A DNA stretch of 64,000 nucleotides from Paracoccaceae bacterium (lineage in GTDB: Bacteria > Pseudomonadota > Alphaproteobacteria > Rhodobacterales > Rhodobacteraceae). The notes beneath the pieces are model-generated. The model saw nothing but the letters and a program-made list of their open reading frames with translations, was not told the origin of the DNA and made no database searches. This document shows, one piece after another, positions 20,304 through 30,129 of the stretch. Location: assembly GCA_947461435.1 (NCBI GenBank), contig CANHLE010000004.1:23212-87211 (forward strand). Direction: 5' to 3'. Within the stretch, counting starts at the first letter, position 1. Each line of letters begins with the position of its first letter. The translations under genes and the position numbers were made by a program.

Positions 20304-21497
20304 ATGGATCGCAGAGCGTTTCTGAGGGCGGGAGTGGCCGGGGCGTGTTCGCTGGCGGCCCATCCGTTGATGTCGACCGTCACCTTTGCGGCGTCGAACG
20401 GAGGGCGACCGCTGGGCGAGCATCGATTGATCGTTGTGATCCTTCGCGGGGCCATGGACGGGCTAGACGTTTTGCGGCCTTTTGGGGATGCCAATCTTGC
20501 CCGCTATCGGCCCAGCATCATCAAAGGGGACAAGGGGTCGGAACTGGACGGCTTCTTCTGGTTGCACCCGGCCATGAAGGCGTTGATGCCGCTTTGGTCG
20601 GCGGGGCAACTTGGCTTTGTCCATGCCGTATCGACACCCTATCGGGACAAGCGCAGCCATTTCGATGGCCAAGACATGCTGGAGGGCGGCACGGGCATGG
20701 ATGTGCCCATTGCCGAGATACGCGATGGCTGGCTGAACCGATTGCTGCAGGCCGTCCCGGGGATGACGGCGCAGACCGCCTATTCGGTGGGGATCGCCGA
20801 AATGCCCATTCTTAAGGGCGTGGCGCCTTTTGCTGCTTGGGCGCCCGAGCAATCGCTTGATCTTTCGGCCGCCAGCAAAGCGTTGCTGGACCAAGTCTAT
20901 CAATCAGATCCGTTGTTTCATGCCGCCTCGGCCCAAGCCATGGAACTGTCGGCCCATTTGGCCGAAGCGGATGCGCAGGGCAAAAAGCCGACCGGCCCCT
21001 TTGCCGATGATTTGGCCTTGGCCGATTTTACGGCCGAGAGGTTGCGCGCAGAGACCCGTATTGCAAGCTTTTCCATATCAGGTTGGGATACGCACCGCAC
21101 GCAAGGCAATGCGATCGTCAAGCCCTTGGAGCGGTTGGCGCAGGTGATCTTGCGCCTTCAGCAAGGATTGGGAGAGACTTGGGGCAAGACGCTTCTTGTG
21201 GCGATGACCGAATTTGGCCGCACGGCGCGCGAAAATGGAACGCAAGGCACCGATCACGGAACGGGCGGGGCCATGGTTCTGGCCGGGGGAGCGTTGAAGG
21301 GCGGCCGTGTATTGGGAGATTGGCCGGGATTGGACGAAGCGGCGCTGTTTGAACGGCGCGATCTGATGCCCACGACAGATGTGCGCGCCTGGGCGGGCCA
21401 CGCGCTGCGCGGGATGTACGGGTTTGACGTGGGTTTGATTGAAAAGACGATCTTCCCGGGGCTGATCCTGCCGCCAGATCCGGGCCTTCTGCTTTGA
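20304..21497 (+). CDS. DUF1501 family protein with Tat signal
   Basis: 397 aa. The N-terminus MDRRAFLRAGVAGACSLAAH is a twin-arginine signal, so the protein is predicted to be exported folded, which often implies a bound cofactor or metal. The body is a DUF1501 domain of the alkaline-phosphatase/sulfatase-like fold: VVILRGAMDGLDVLRP near residue 47, HFDGQDMLEGG, and VAMTEFGRTARENGTQGTDHGTGG, which hold the likely metal ligands (D, H, D, H). It starts 3 bp after DUF1800, so the two are one operon. Enzymatic activity has not been assigned for the family. Confidence 0.9.
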   Translation: MDRRAFLRAGVAGACSLAAHPLMSTVTFAASNGGRPLGEHRLIVVILRGAMDGLDVLRPFGDANLARYRPSIIKGDKGSELDGFFWLHPAMKALMPLWSAGQLGFVHAVSTPYRDKRSHFDGQDMLEGGTGMDVPIAEIRDGWLNRLLQAVPGMTAQTAYSVGIAEMPILKGVAPFAAWAPEQSLDLSAASKALLDQVYQSDPLFHAASAQAMELSAHLAEADAQGKKPTGPFADDLALADFTAERLRAETRIASFSISGWDTHRTQGNAIVKPLERLAQVILRLQQGLGETWGKTLLVAMTEFGRTARENGTQGTDHGTGGAMVLAGGALKGGRVLGDWPGLDEAALFERRDLMPTTDVRAWAGHALRGMYGFDVGLIEKTIFPGLILPPDPGLLL

Positions 21498-21553
21498 CCT
21501 TGCCCTTGCCCCTGATGCCGGGGCAAGGTGGGAAAAAAGGCGAAGGATCTGTC

Positions 21554-22264
21554 GTGCCTGCAAAACAATTTGGCGAAAGTCTGGTGAACTGGAAGGTTCC
21601 GGTTCCCCCGGGACAAGCGGTTTTGGAGGGGCATACCGTACGACTGGAGCGCCTGTCGGCCGATGCGCACGCGGCGGATCTGTTTGCGGCGGTCAGCGGT
21701 CATGATGATTTGTGGGATTATCTTCCCTACGGCCCGTTTTCTTCGGCGTCGGCCTATCATCGGTGGATGAAAGAGTCAGCCAGCGGTCAGGATCCGTTCT
21801 TTTACGCCTTGCGGGACAAGGGGACGGGCCAGTGCGGCGGTCTGGCCAGTTTCCTGCGCATTACCCCCGAGGCCGGCAGTATCGAGATCGGGCATATTTG
21901 CCTGTCGCCCCAAATTCAGCGCAGTGCGGCCGCAACCGAAATGCAGTTTTTGATGATGGATTGGGCGTTTTGTGCGGGCTATCGGCGGTTTGAATGGAAA
22001 TGCGATGCGCTGAATGTTCCCTCGCGCCGGGCGGCGCAGCGGCTTGGGTTCAGTTTCGAAGGGGTGTTTCGCCAAGCGACGATCGTGAAAGGCCGCAATC
22101 GCGATACGGCGTGGTTTTCGGTGATTGACTCTGAATGGCCGGCGCTGCGGGAGGCCTATCGCGTTTGGCTTTCGCCCGCCAATTTTGATGAGGCGGGCCG
22201 TCAGAAAGAACGGTTGTCGGATTTGACGCGGCTGACGCGTGCCGGATCTGACCCAACGCTTTAA
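21554..22264 (+). CDS. GNAT-family N-acetyltransferase (RimJ/RimL type)
   Basis: 236 aa acyl-CoA-dependent acetyltransferase. The fold is recognisable from GHTVRLERLSADAH at the start of the domain, the IEIGHICLSPQIQRSAAATEMQ acetyl-CoA region and the C-terminal NVPSRRAAQRLGFSFEG signature of the RimJ/RimL group. Substrate unknown; related proteins acetylate protein N-termini or small amines. The GTG at 21554 follows GAAGGA; a TTG at 21494 gives a proline/glycine-rich tail and is less likely. Its stop codon overlaps that of the convergent response regulator by 4 bp. Confidence 0.82.
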   Translation: MPAKQFGESLVNWKVPVPPGQAVLEGHTVRLERLSADAHAADLFAAVSGHDDLWDYLPYGPFSSASAYHRWMKESASGQDPFFYALRDKGTGQCGGLASFLRITPEAGSIEIGHICLSPQIQRSAAATEMQFLMMDWAFCAGYRRFEWKCDALNVPSRRAAQRLGFSFEGVFRQATIVKGRNRDTAWFSVIDSEWPALREAYRVWLSPANFDEAGRQKERLSDLTRLTRAGSDPTL

Positions 22265-23010
22265 CCGATCCGCGTGCCTGACGTCATCAGGGGGGTCTTG
22301 ACCCCGTCCAACCGCTGATTGACGGCCCAGAGCAGGCGGGCCAAACCTTCGGGGCCATGGGCACCTGCGTCACTTGCGGCAACCAAGGTGTCATCGTCGC
22401 TGACACGGGCAATGCCGGCCACGAAATTGCTGACATAGCGCTGAAGGGCGCGGTCCGGTTCCTGACCCAGCGTTTTGGCGGCGCGCAACAGGTCATCGCG
22501 CAGGGCCAAAGGATCAGGGGCGGGCAGCGGCGCGGATAAAGACGGGTGGGTCAGATCGACGGGCCCGGGCAAAAAGCGCGCCATGAGTTCGCAAAACGCC
22601 CGGTAGCCGCCGATTGGCTTTTCCAAGAACCCATCTGCCCCCGCGGCCAAAGCCGAAAGGCGACCGGTTGGCAAACCTGAGGTTCCGATAATGGCCGCAA
22701 TGCGCGGCCGGGCGAGGACAAGATCGCGGATCAACGCCTCCCCCCGGCCATCGGGCAGGCCAAGGTCGACGACGGCGATATCTGGCCGATAGGTGCGCAG
22801 ATGGGCGCGGGCCGTTTCCAGATTTTCGGCACGCCGCAGCCGCGCGCCGGCGCGCTGGGCAATCAAGCGCAACGCTTCGCAGGCAAATCGGCTGTCTTCG
22901 ACGACAAGGATGGTCAATCCTTGCAGGGGCAGCGCGGCCGAAGGGGGATGGGCAGACGGACCGATGGCAAAGGCGAGATTGGGATAAGCAGGATGATCTT
23001 GACGAGGCAT
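22261..23010 (-). CDS. Response regulator with unassigned C-terminal domain
   Basis: 249 aa. An intact receiver domain occupies about residues 30-150: acidic pair in VVEDSRF, phospho-acceptor D in VVDLGLPDG, the conserved S in IGTSGLP and the lysine in LEKPIGG. The last ~100 residues are helical (ALRDDLLRAAKTLGQEPDRAL and onward) and match no DNA-binding output domain I know, so it may work by protein contact. No histidine kinase is nearby. The ATG at 23010 (MPRQDHPAYP) is chosen; the frame is open to 23355 but that part overlaps the divergent epimerase gene. Confidence 0.8.
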   Translation of the reverse strand: MPRQDHPAYPNLAFAIGPSAHPPSAALPLQGLTILVVEDSRFACEALRLIAQRAGARLRRAENLETARAHLRTYRPDIAVVDLGLPDGRGEALIRDLVLARPRIAAIIGTSGLPTGRLSALAAGADGFLEKPIGGYRAFCELMARFLPGPVDLTHPSLSAPLPAPDPLALRDDLLRAAKTLGQEPDRALQRYVSNFVAGIARVSDDDTLVAASDAGAHGPEGLARLLWAVNQRLDGVKTPLMTSGTRIG

Positions 23011-23161
23011 GGCAGACCTGACGGACAAGGGGCGGAAGACCACCCTGCGCCCAAGTTGCCTAATATCGGGTAAACGCCGCGCCCCTTTTATGCGACACAA
23101 AGCCTGCTTGCACCCGGCAGAGCCGCTGGTCATAAGGGCTGAACATCGCCGGAGGCAAAGC

Positions 23162-23566
23162 ATGATCGGACGCCTGAACCACGTGGCCATAGCGGTGCCT
23201 GATCTGGCCGCGGCGGCCGAGCAATATCGCGGGACCTTGGGAGCGCATGTCCGCCCGCCGCAGGATGAACCTGCGCATGGCGTCACGGTTGTGTTCATCG
23301 ACCTGCCGAACACCAAGATCGAGCTTTTGGCCCCCCTTGGCGCGGCGTCGCCCATTGCCGGATTTCTGGAAAAGAACCCTTCGGGCGGGATTCACCATAT
23401 CTGTTACGAAGTGGCCGATATTCTTGCCGCGCGCGATCAGTTGAAGGCCGCCGGGGCCCGCGTTTTGGGAACGGGTGAGCCCAAGATCGGCGCGCATGGC
23501 AAGCCTGTCTTGTTCCTTCATCCCAAAGACTTCACCGGGTGCCTAATTGAATTGGAACAAGAATGA
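23162..23566 (+). CDS. mce: Methylmalonyl-CoA epimerase
   Basis: 134 aa VOC-fold enzyme interconverting (2R)- and (2S)-methylmalonyl-CoA in propionyl-CoA assimilation. The N-terminal RLNHVAIAVPDL, the central KIELLAPLG and GGIHHICYEV, and the C-terminal KPVLFLHPKDFTGCLIELEQ are characteristic, with metal ligands H (RLNHVA), H (IHHICYEV) and E (IELEQE). ATG at 23162 with GGAGG upstream. It overlaps the following DUF1467 gene by 4 bp (ATGA), so they are translationally coupled. Methylmalonyl-CoA mutase is not in the window. Confidence 0.93.
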   Translation: MIGRLNHVAIAVPDLAAAAEQYRGTLGAHVRPPQDEPAHGVTVVFIDLPNTKIELLAPLGAASPIAGFLEKNPSGGIHHICYEVADILAARDQLKAAGARVLGTGEPKIGAHGKPVLFLHPKDFTGCLIELEQE

Positions 23567-23829
23567 CCATCACCGCCGCCATCGTAACCTTTGCCACCTT
23601 GTGGTTTTTGGTGTTCTTTTGCGTGTTGCCCGTGCAGTTCAAAAGTCAGGCAGAAGATGGAAAGATCGAGCCGGGAACACCGTCTTCGGCGCCGTCAGAC
23701 CCCCAGATCAGCCGCAAGGCCAAGATCACCTCGGCGATCACCGTGGTTTTGTTTGTGGCGGTTTATGCCCTTGTCACATCGGGCTGGATCACAACCGACA
23801 ATATGGATGTGTTCCATATCCTGAACTAA
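23563..23829 (+). CDS. DUF1467 family small membrane protein
   Basis: 88 aa, two membrane helices (residues 3-24 and about 60-80) joined by a hydrophilic loop that begins QFKSQAEDGKIEPGTP. This layout and the conserved FCVLPVQFKSQ phrase identify DUF1467, a family of unknown function that is often found directly after methylmalonyl-CoA epimerase in Alphaproteobacteria. Translation is coupled to mce by ATGA overlap. Its stop overlaps that of the convergent CysZ-like gene. Confidence 0.88.
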   Translation: MTITAAIVTFATLWFLVFFCVLPVQFKSQAEDGKIEPGTPSSAPSDPQISRKAKITSAITVVLFVAVYALVTSGWITTDNMDVFHILN

Positions 23830-24563
23830 CCACGGGTAGGGGGCATCTGCCCCATGCTGGACCGATTTGATCGTGACAGCCGGTGGAACATATGCGTGAA
23901 GGTTGCCACGGCCAAGACCGGAATGACAAGGTTCAACACCGGAATGCTGAGGGGGGCGGCCATCAAGGTGCCCGCCAGCCAGACCTGCCAGCGATAGGTG
24001 CGCCGCAATGCCTTGGCAGCCTCTGGTGAGAGGCGGCGCAGGGCGACCAGATTGAAATACTCGCGCCCCAGCAGCCAGCCATTGGCCGCCCAATAAAGGG
24101 GCACGTAAAGCGGGCCGAGGGCCAAGGCCAGAAGAAGCACGATGTTCAAGGCAATGAAAAGGCCGGTAAAATTCACAAAATCGATCAGGCCGGTTGCAAA
24201 ACTGCGCGCGGCGACCGGCGGCAAATTGGGGTAGAAACGATCTTCTACCGCGTCGGCGACATCTTCCAGAAAAAGACCCGAAAAGGCCGCTGCCGTCGGG
24301 ATCATCAGGAACACGGATAAAAGCAGGATCAGGAAGAACGATCCGACCGACAGAAAGGTGCCAAGCCCGTCTATGGGCCCGATCAAGAACAGATCGACCG
24401 AGCCGGGGTTCAACCAATGGATGACCAAAAGCAAGACCGCATAGACAGCGGTTAAAAGGGCAAGCGCCAAAAGCACGCCCAAAAACACCACGCGGCGAAA
24501 TCGGCTGTCGCCGATCTGGCTGAGCGCGCGGGTGAAATCGGTAAAGATCACGTCAGGCCCCAT
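23826..24563 (-). CDS. CysZ/EI24-like membrane protein
   Basis: 245 aa, about four to six hydrophobic helices. The DFTRALSQIGDSRFRRVV opening, the FLMIPTAAAFSGLFLEDVADAVE segment and the WAANGWLLGREYFNLVALRR stretch are hallmarks of the EI24/CysZ family, whose members include the sulfate permease CysZ. Without sulfur-assimilation neighbours, sulfate transport is only possible. It overlaps the 3' end of the upstream nitroreductase gene by 16 bp, so both belong to one minus-strand operon (nitroreductase first). Confidence 0.84.
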   Translation of the reverse strand: MGPDVIFTDFTRALSQIGDSRFRRVVFLGVLLALALLTAVYAVLLLVIHWLNPGSVDLFLIGPIDGLGTFLSVGSFFLILLLSVFLMIPTAAAFSGLFLEDVADAVEDRFYPNLPPVAARSFATGLIDFVNFTGLFIALNIVLLLALALGPLYVPLYWAANGWLLGREYFNLVALRRLSPEAAKALRRTYRWQVWLAGTLMAAPLSIPVLNLVIPVLAVATFTHMFHRLSRSNRSSMGQMPPTRG

Positions 24564-25126
24564 TGAACGCGGCGCGCAAGGTCTGGGCGGGGCCGGTCGG
24601 GGGCCTGCGGGCCGGGCGTGCCGATATGCACGATGCCGGCCACGGTTTCAGCGCCCGTGCAGCCAAAGGCGCTGGCCGCAAAATCGGGGTCATGCGATGG
24701 CCAGCCAGACAGCCAGTTTGCGCCCCAGCCTGACGCCGTGGCGGCGTGCAGGATATTCATGCACAGCGCCCCGGCTGACAAAAGCTGTTCGGACAACGGC
24801 ACCTTTTCTTGGGCAACGGGCGCGCTGATCACGGCGATGGCGCAGTGCCCCAGATCAAACTGCCCGCGGCCTTTGGCGATTTTTTCGGCATCCAAGGCCA
24901 AGCGAAGGGCGCGATCTTCGGCCAAATCGGCCAGGCGCTGCATGTCGGCGCGGTTCAAAACGATCAGCCGCCACGGCTCCAGCTTGCCATGATCGGGAAC
25001 GCGCAGGGCCACTGTCAAGATCGATTCAAGCGCGGCGCGGTCGGGTGTTGGGCCGCTGAAGAACTTTGCAGGGTGGGACCGGCGGGCGGCCAGATAGGCA
25101 AAGGCATCAAGCAAGGGGGCGGGCAT
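24548..25126 (-). CDS. Nitroreductase-family flavoprotein (YdjA-like)
   Basis: 192 aa FMN-dependent NAD(P)H oxidoreductase. The N-terminal ARRSHPAKFF, the ALRVPDHGKLEPWRLIVL block, the ATASGWGANWLSGWP stretch and the length of under 200 residues match the small YdjA/TdsD-type group. Physiological substrate unknown. The ATG at 25126 has AGGAGAG upstream; the frame continues to 25279 but the extra part is Arg/Pro-rich. It heads the two-gene operon with the CysZ-like gene. Confidence 0.86.
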   Translation of the reverse strand: MPAPLLDAFAYLAARRSHPAKFFSGPTPDRAALESILTVALRVPDHGKLEPWRLIVLNRADMQRLADLAEDRALRLALDAEKIAKGRGQFDLGHCAIAVISAPVAQEKVPLSEQLLSAGALCMNILHAATASGWGANWLSGWPSHDPDFAASAFGCTGAETVAGIVHIGTPGPQAPDRPRPDLARRVQWGLT

Positions 25127-25279
25127 GAAACTCTCCTTTTGGGTGACCTTGCCTGCTTTATGGCCAAGGTCAAGCAGGCTTGGGGTGCGGGCCGCGCGGC
25201 CCGCGCCGGGCCCTGCCGCCGATCGGCGCGGCGGCGAACCGCGTGGGATCATGTCCCTGCGCTTTACGGATCTGCGCAA

Positions 25280-25525
25280 TCAGGCCGGCGTTTTCCCCGG
25301 CGCAAGGCGATAGCTGCCTTCGGGAAGATTCAAGGCGGCCGCCAGATCGCGTGATTGTTGCAAGGACAAGGTCAGCCGCATCGGCTGATCAGTTATCGGA
25401 TCGACCTGCTGAACGACGATACAATCTTCGAAGACCTCGACCACGACATCTTCTTGCAGGTAGGTTTCGCCCTCATCCACGAGGGTGATCACGGTGGCAT
25501 CAAATTCGTGTTCAATGGTAAACAT
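25280..25525 (-). CDS. Small acidic conserved hypothetical protein
   Basis: 81 aa, strongly acidic N-terminal half (EHEFDATVITLVDEGETY, then DVVVEVFEDC), beta-rich by pattern, followed by a helix with LTLSLQQSRDLAAALNLP. No family name can be given. Similar small proteins occur in Rhodobacterales, from memory. The ATG at 25525 is followed by an even codon pattern typical of the genome. It is divergent from the M48 lipoprotein gene (135 bp between) and lies 153 bp upstream of the nitroreductase on the same strand. Confidence 0.65.
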   Translation of the reverse strand: MFTIEHEFDATVITLVDEGETYLQEDVVVEVFEDCIVVQQVDPITDQPMRLTLSLQQSRDLAAALNLPEGSYRLAPGKTPA

Positions 25526-25660
25526 AAGGCAAGTCTAGCGCGAAGGTGCAAGGGTTGTGAACCGCAAATCGGTGTATCACCTTCGCGTGGGCAGTCTTGC
25601 GGGCAGCCGAGCAAAGGCTATCGTAAGAACGTCAACACCAAGGGGGGCTGCAGATTGATC

Positions 25661-26407
25661 ATGGCGCGTCTTTGGCTTGGACTGACCGTGATCGCAGGTC
25701 TGAGCGGATGCAGCTTTTTGCCCGACCAAGGGTCAGGCCCGAAGGACGCACGCGCCCCGCAGATGCAGCGCGCCTCGCTTGTGGGCGCTGCGCCGCCGCG
25801 CCTGCCGATGGATCAGGCGGCCCGCAATTTCGCCGAGGTGCTGGCCCGGCTTGAACGTGTGGCCGAAGCGGCGTGCCGCAAACAATCCCAAACCCGCGTG
25901 TGTGATTTTCAGATCGGGGTGGATATGAACACCGATGAGCTGCCCAATGCCTATCAGACCCTGGGAGACAATGGGCGGCCCCAGATCGTATTCACGATTT
26001 CCCTGATTGCCGAGGCCCGCAATTCCGACGAATTGGCCTTTGTGCTGGGCCACGAGGCGGCCCACCACATTTTGGGCCATTTGGTGACGTCCCAGAAAGA
26101 GGCGTTGAACGGGGCCATTCTTGGGGGGATTCTCGCCTCGGTCACAGGGGGCAACGCCAAGGAGGTTGAACGGGCCCAGCAGATCGGCGCGCAGTTCGGG
26201 GCGCTGCGCTTTTCCAAAGAGCATGAGCTTGAGGCGGATGAGTTGGGGACGATATTGGCCTATCAAGCGGGCTATAATGCGGTTGTGGGGGCCGAGTTTT
26301 TCAACCGCCTGCCCGATCCGGGGGCCGGATTTTTGAACAGCCATCCGGGCAACGACGCGCGGCAGGCCGTTGTCTTTGCCACCTACGCCCGGGTGAGCGG
26401 GCAATAG
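25661..26407 (+). CDS. M48-family metalloprotease lipoprotein
   Basis: 248 aa. The N-terminus has a lipoprotein signal with lipobox LSGC (cysteine at residue 17), so it is anchored in the envelope. The zinc site is intact: HEAAHH (HExxH) around residue 130 and EADELG (third ligand) downstream, with the ILGHL helix following. Similar to small LoiP/YcaL-type M48 lipoproteins in outer-membrane quality control. In contrast to the protein at 1069-2097, this one keeps its catalytic residues. ATG at 25661; the reading frame is open far upstream but lacks a signal there. Confidence 0.87.
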   Translation: MARLWLGLTVIAGLSGCSFLPDQGSGPKDARAPQMQRASLVGAAPPRLPMDQAARNFAEVLARLERVAEAACRKQSQTRVCDFQIGVDMNTDELPNAYQTLGDNGRPQIVFTISLIAEARNSDELAFVLGHEAAHHILGHLVTSQKEALNGAILGGILASVTGGNAKEVERAQQIGAQFGALRFSKEHELEADELGTILAYQAGYNAVVGAEFFNRLPDPGAGFLNSHPGNDARQAVVFATYARVSGQ

Positions 26408-26417
26408 CGGACCCTTT

Positions 26418-26431
26418 TTGATCCAGATCAA
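26418..26431 (+). promoter_or_regulatory. Fnr/FnrL-type binding site
   Basis: TTGATCCAGATCAA is a perfect TTGAT-N4-ATCAA palindrome, the Fnr/FnrL consensus of Rhodobacterales. If it acts as a class II activator at -41.5, transcription would begin near 26466, just upstream of the DUF6455 ATG at 26489. Confidence 0.75.
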
Positions 26432-26488
26432 GGAAAAGGCGTGGCCCGCGGCACATTTTGGGCCTGTGCCCTTTTGAAAGTCTGGATC

Positions 26489-26731
26489 ATGCTTGGATAT
26501 CCCGAAGACCAACCGGCCTTTGATCATGCCCGCAGTTTTGCCCAGCGCGGCGGTGTCGATTTGGCCCAAGCCGTGTTTGACGGCTGGCTGCGCCGCGACG
26601 AATTGGCCGTTCTGGTGGCGACCTGTCACAGCTGTGCGGCCGGATTCCCCTGCGAGCGGGATGCCGCAGAAGGCGCCAGCGCGATTTGTGCGAATGCGGC
26701 CCCCTTCGCTGCGCTGGCCCTGAGTGCCTGA
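26489..26731 (+). CDS. DUF6455 family small protein
   Basis: 80 aa. The body GGVDLAQAVFDGWLRRDELAVLVATCHSC resembles DUF6455, a small cysteine-containing Rhodobacterales family of unknown function. Three cysteines are visible in the spacing C-x2-C-x6-C (CHSCAAGFPC), with a fourth in AICANA, and may bind a metal or Fe-S cluster. The ATG at 26489 is preferred because it places the Fnr site at a classical activator distance; a GTG at 26441 would add 16 residues and almost touch the Fnr box. Expression at low oxygen is predicted. Confidence 0.7.
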   Translation: MLGYPEDQPAFDHARSFAQRGGVDLAQAVFDGWLRRDELAVLVATCHSCAAGFPCERDAAEGASAICANAAPFAALALSA

Positions 26732-26748
26732 CGCCGCGTTTTGCGTGA

Positions 26749-28803
<2,055 letters not shown>

Positions 28804-28919
28804 CTGCGTTTGATATTTCGCGCAGCGCCGGTAATTTCTAGTGCGACCGTCAACCGATGGCTGGCCAGTGGGCCCAATGACCGTTACTAAAGAAACAAAA
28901 CGTCAAGGGGCGGTTCAGG

Positions 28920-30116
28920 ATGTCAGATTTGCGTAAGGCGCAACGGGGGCGCTGGGGTGTGGGTGCGTTTTTCGCCGCCAATGGATTTGTGATGGGGGCC
29001 TGGGCCCCGCAGATTCCCCTTCTTTTGCCGCGTCATGGCATCACCGAAGGCATCCTTGGGCTGTTGATCTTTGGTTTGGGGGTCGGGGCCGTTTCGGCCA
29101 TGTTTTTCGCCGGACGCATTATCGCCCGCTTCGGGTCGCGGCGCGTGGCCGTTGGATTTGGCTTGGCCGCAGCGCCGCTTTTGCCGTTGATCGTGCTTGC
29201 GCCGTCTGTGTGGATGCTGGCGCTGGTCATGGCCCTGATGGGCGGGCTTTTGGGCTGCATGGATATCGCGATGAATGCCAATGCGGTTGAGGCGGAACGC
29301 CAGTTGGGGCGGGCCATCATGTCGTCCAGCCACGGGTTCTGGAGCCTTGGGGGATTTGTGGGCGGAACCTTGGGAACCTATGCGATCGTCTGGCTGGGCG
29401 CAGAGCAGCAGGCCCTTGCCACCATGATCATTTCGCTGATGCTGATCTGGTGGGGAAGCAGCCGTTTGATGGACGACCCCGTGGTACCGCCCATGGCGGG
29501 CGAGGCCGCCGGCAAGGCGCATCTTGTGCCGCGCGATCTTGGGCTGTGGATTTTAGGGGCGATGGCGCTGTTTTCGATGATCCCCGAAGGGGCGGTTCTG
29601 GATTGGGCGGCCATTTACCTGGGGAAAGAATTGGACGCGGGTCTGCATAGCGCGGGCCTTGGCTATGCCTTTTTTGCCGGAGCCATGGCGATCATGCGGT
29701 TTTTGGGGGACCGGGTGCGCAACAATTTCGGCGCGGTCATGACGCTGCGCGTGTCGGGGGCGCTGGGGGCCGCAGGTTTGATGATGGCCGCAACCGCGCC
29801 GGTTGGTTGGGTTGCCATAACCGGCTTTGCGCTGACGGGGCTGGGGGTGGCGAACATGATTCCGATCCTGTTTTCGGCCGCCGGCAACCATTCGGGCATC
29901 GCCTCGGCGCAGGCGATTTCGACGGTTACGATGGTGGGATATTCCGGCATCCTTGTTGCGCCCGCCCCCATTGGGTATGTGGCCGAACATCTTGGGTTTC
30001 GCCTGACTTATTTTGTGCTGGCGCTGTTGTTGATGCTGGTCGCGCTGATGGCGCGCCGCGCCGCCGCTGCGGACGATCTGCGCAAGGCGGATGGGCTGCA
30101 AGGCGCTGCGAGCTGA
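28920..30116 (+). CDS. MFS transporter (first of tandem pair)
   Basis: 398 aa, about 12 helices. Phrases shared with the next gene (IMSSSHGFWSLGGFVGG and DWAAIYLGKELDAG) resemble sugar/YbjJ-like MFS permeases such as the FHS/inner-membrane protein group. Substrate unknown. The ATG at 28920 follows TTCAGG; a promoter-like TTGATA-N16-TAATTT lies at 28810-28837. The gene is followed after 13 bp by its paralogue, so the two are expected to be co-transcribed. Confidence 0.88.
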   Translation: MSDLRKAQRGRWGVGAFFAANGFVMGAWAPQIPLLLPRHGITEGILGLLIFGLGVGAVSAMFFAGRIIARFGSRRVAVGFGLAAAPLLPLIVLAPSVWMLALVMALMGGLLGCMDIAMNANAVEAERQLGRAIMSSSHGFWSLGGFVGGTLGTYAIVWLGAEQQALATMIISLMLIWWGSSRLMDDPVVPPMAGEAAGKAHLVPRDLGLWILGAMALFSMIPEGAVLDWAAIYLGKELDAGLHSAGLGYAFFAGAMAIMRFLGDRVRNNFGAVMTLRVSGALGAAGLMMAATAPVGWVAITGFALTGLGVANMIPILFSAAGNHSGIASAQAISTVTMVGYSGILVAPAPIGYVAEHLGFRLTYFVLALLLMLVALMARRAAAADDLRKADGLQGAAS

Positions 30117-30129
30117 GGACGCGCGGCCG

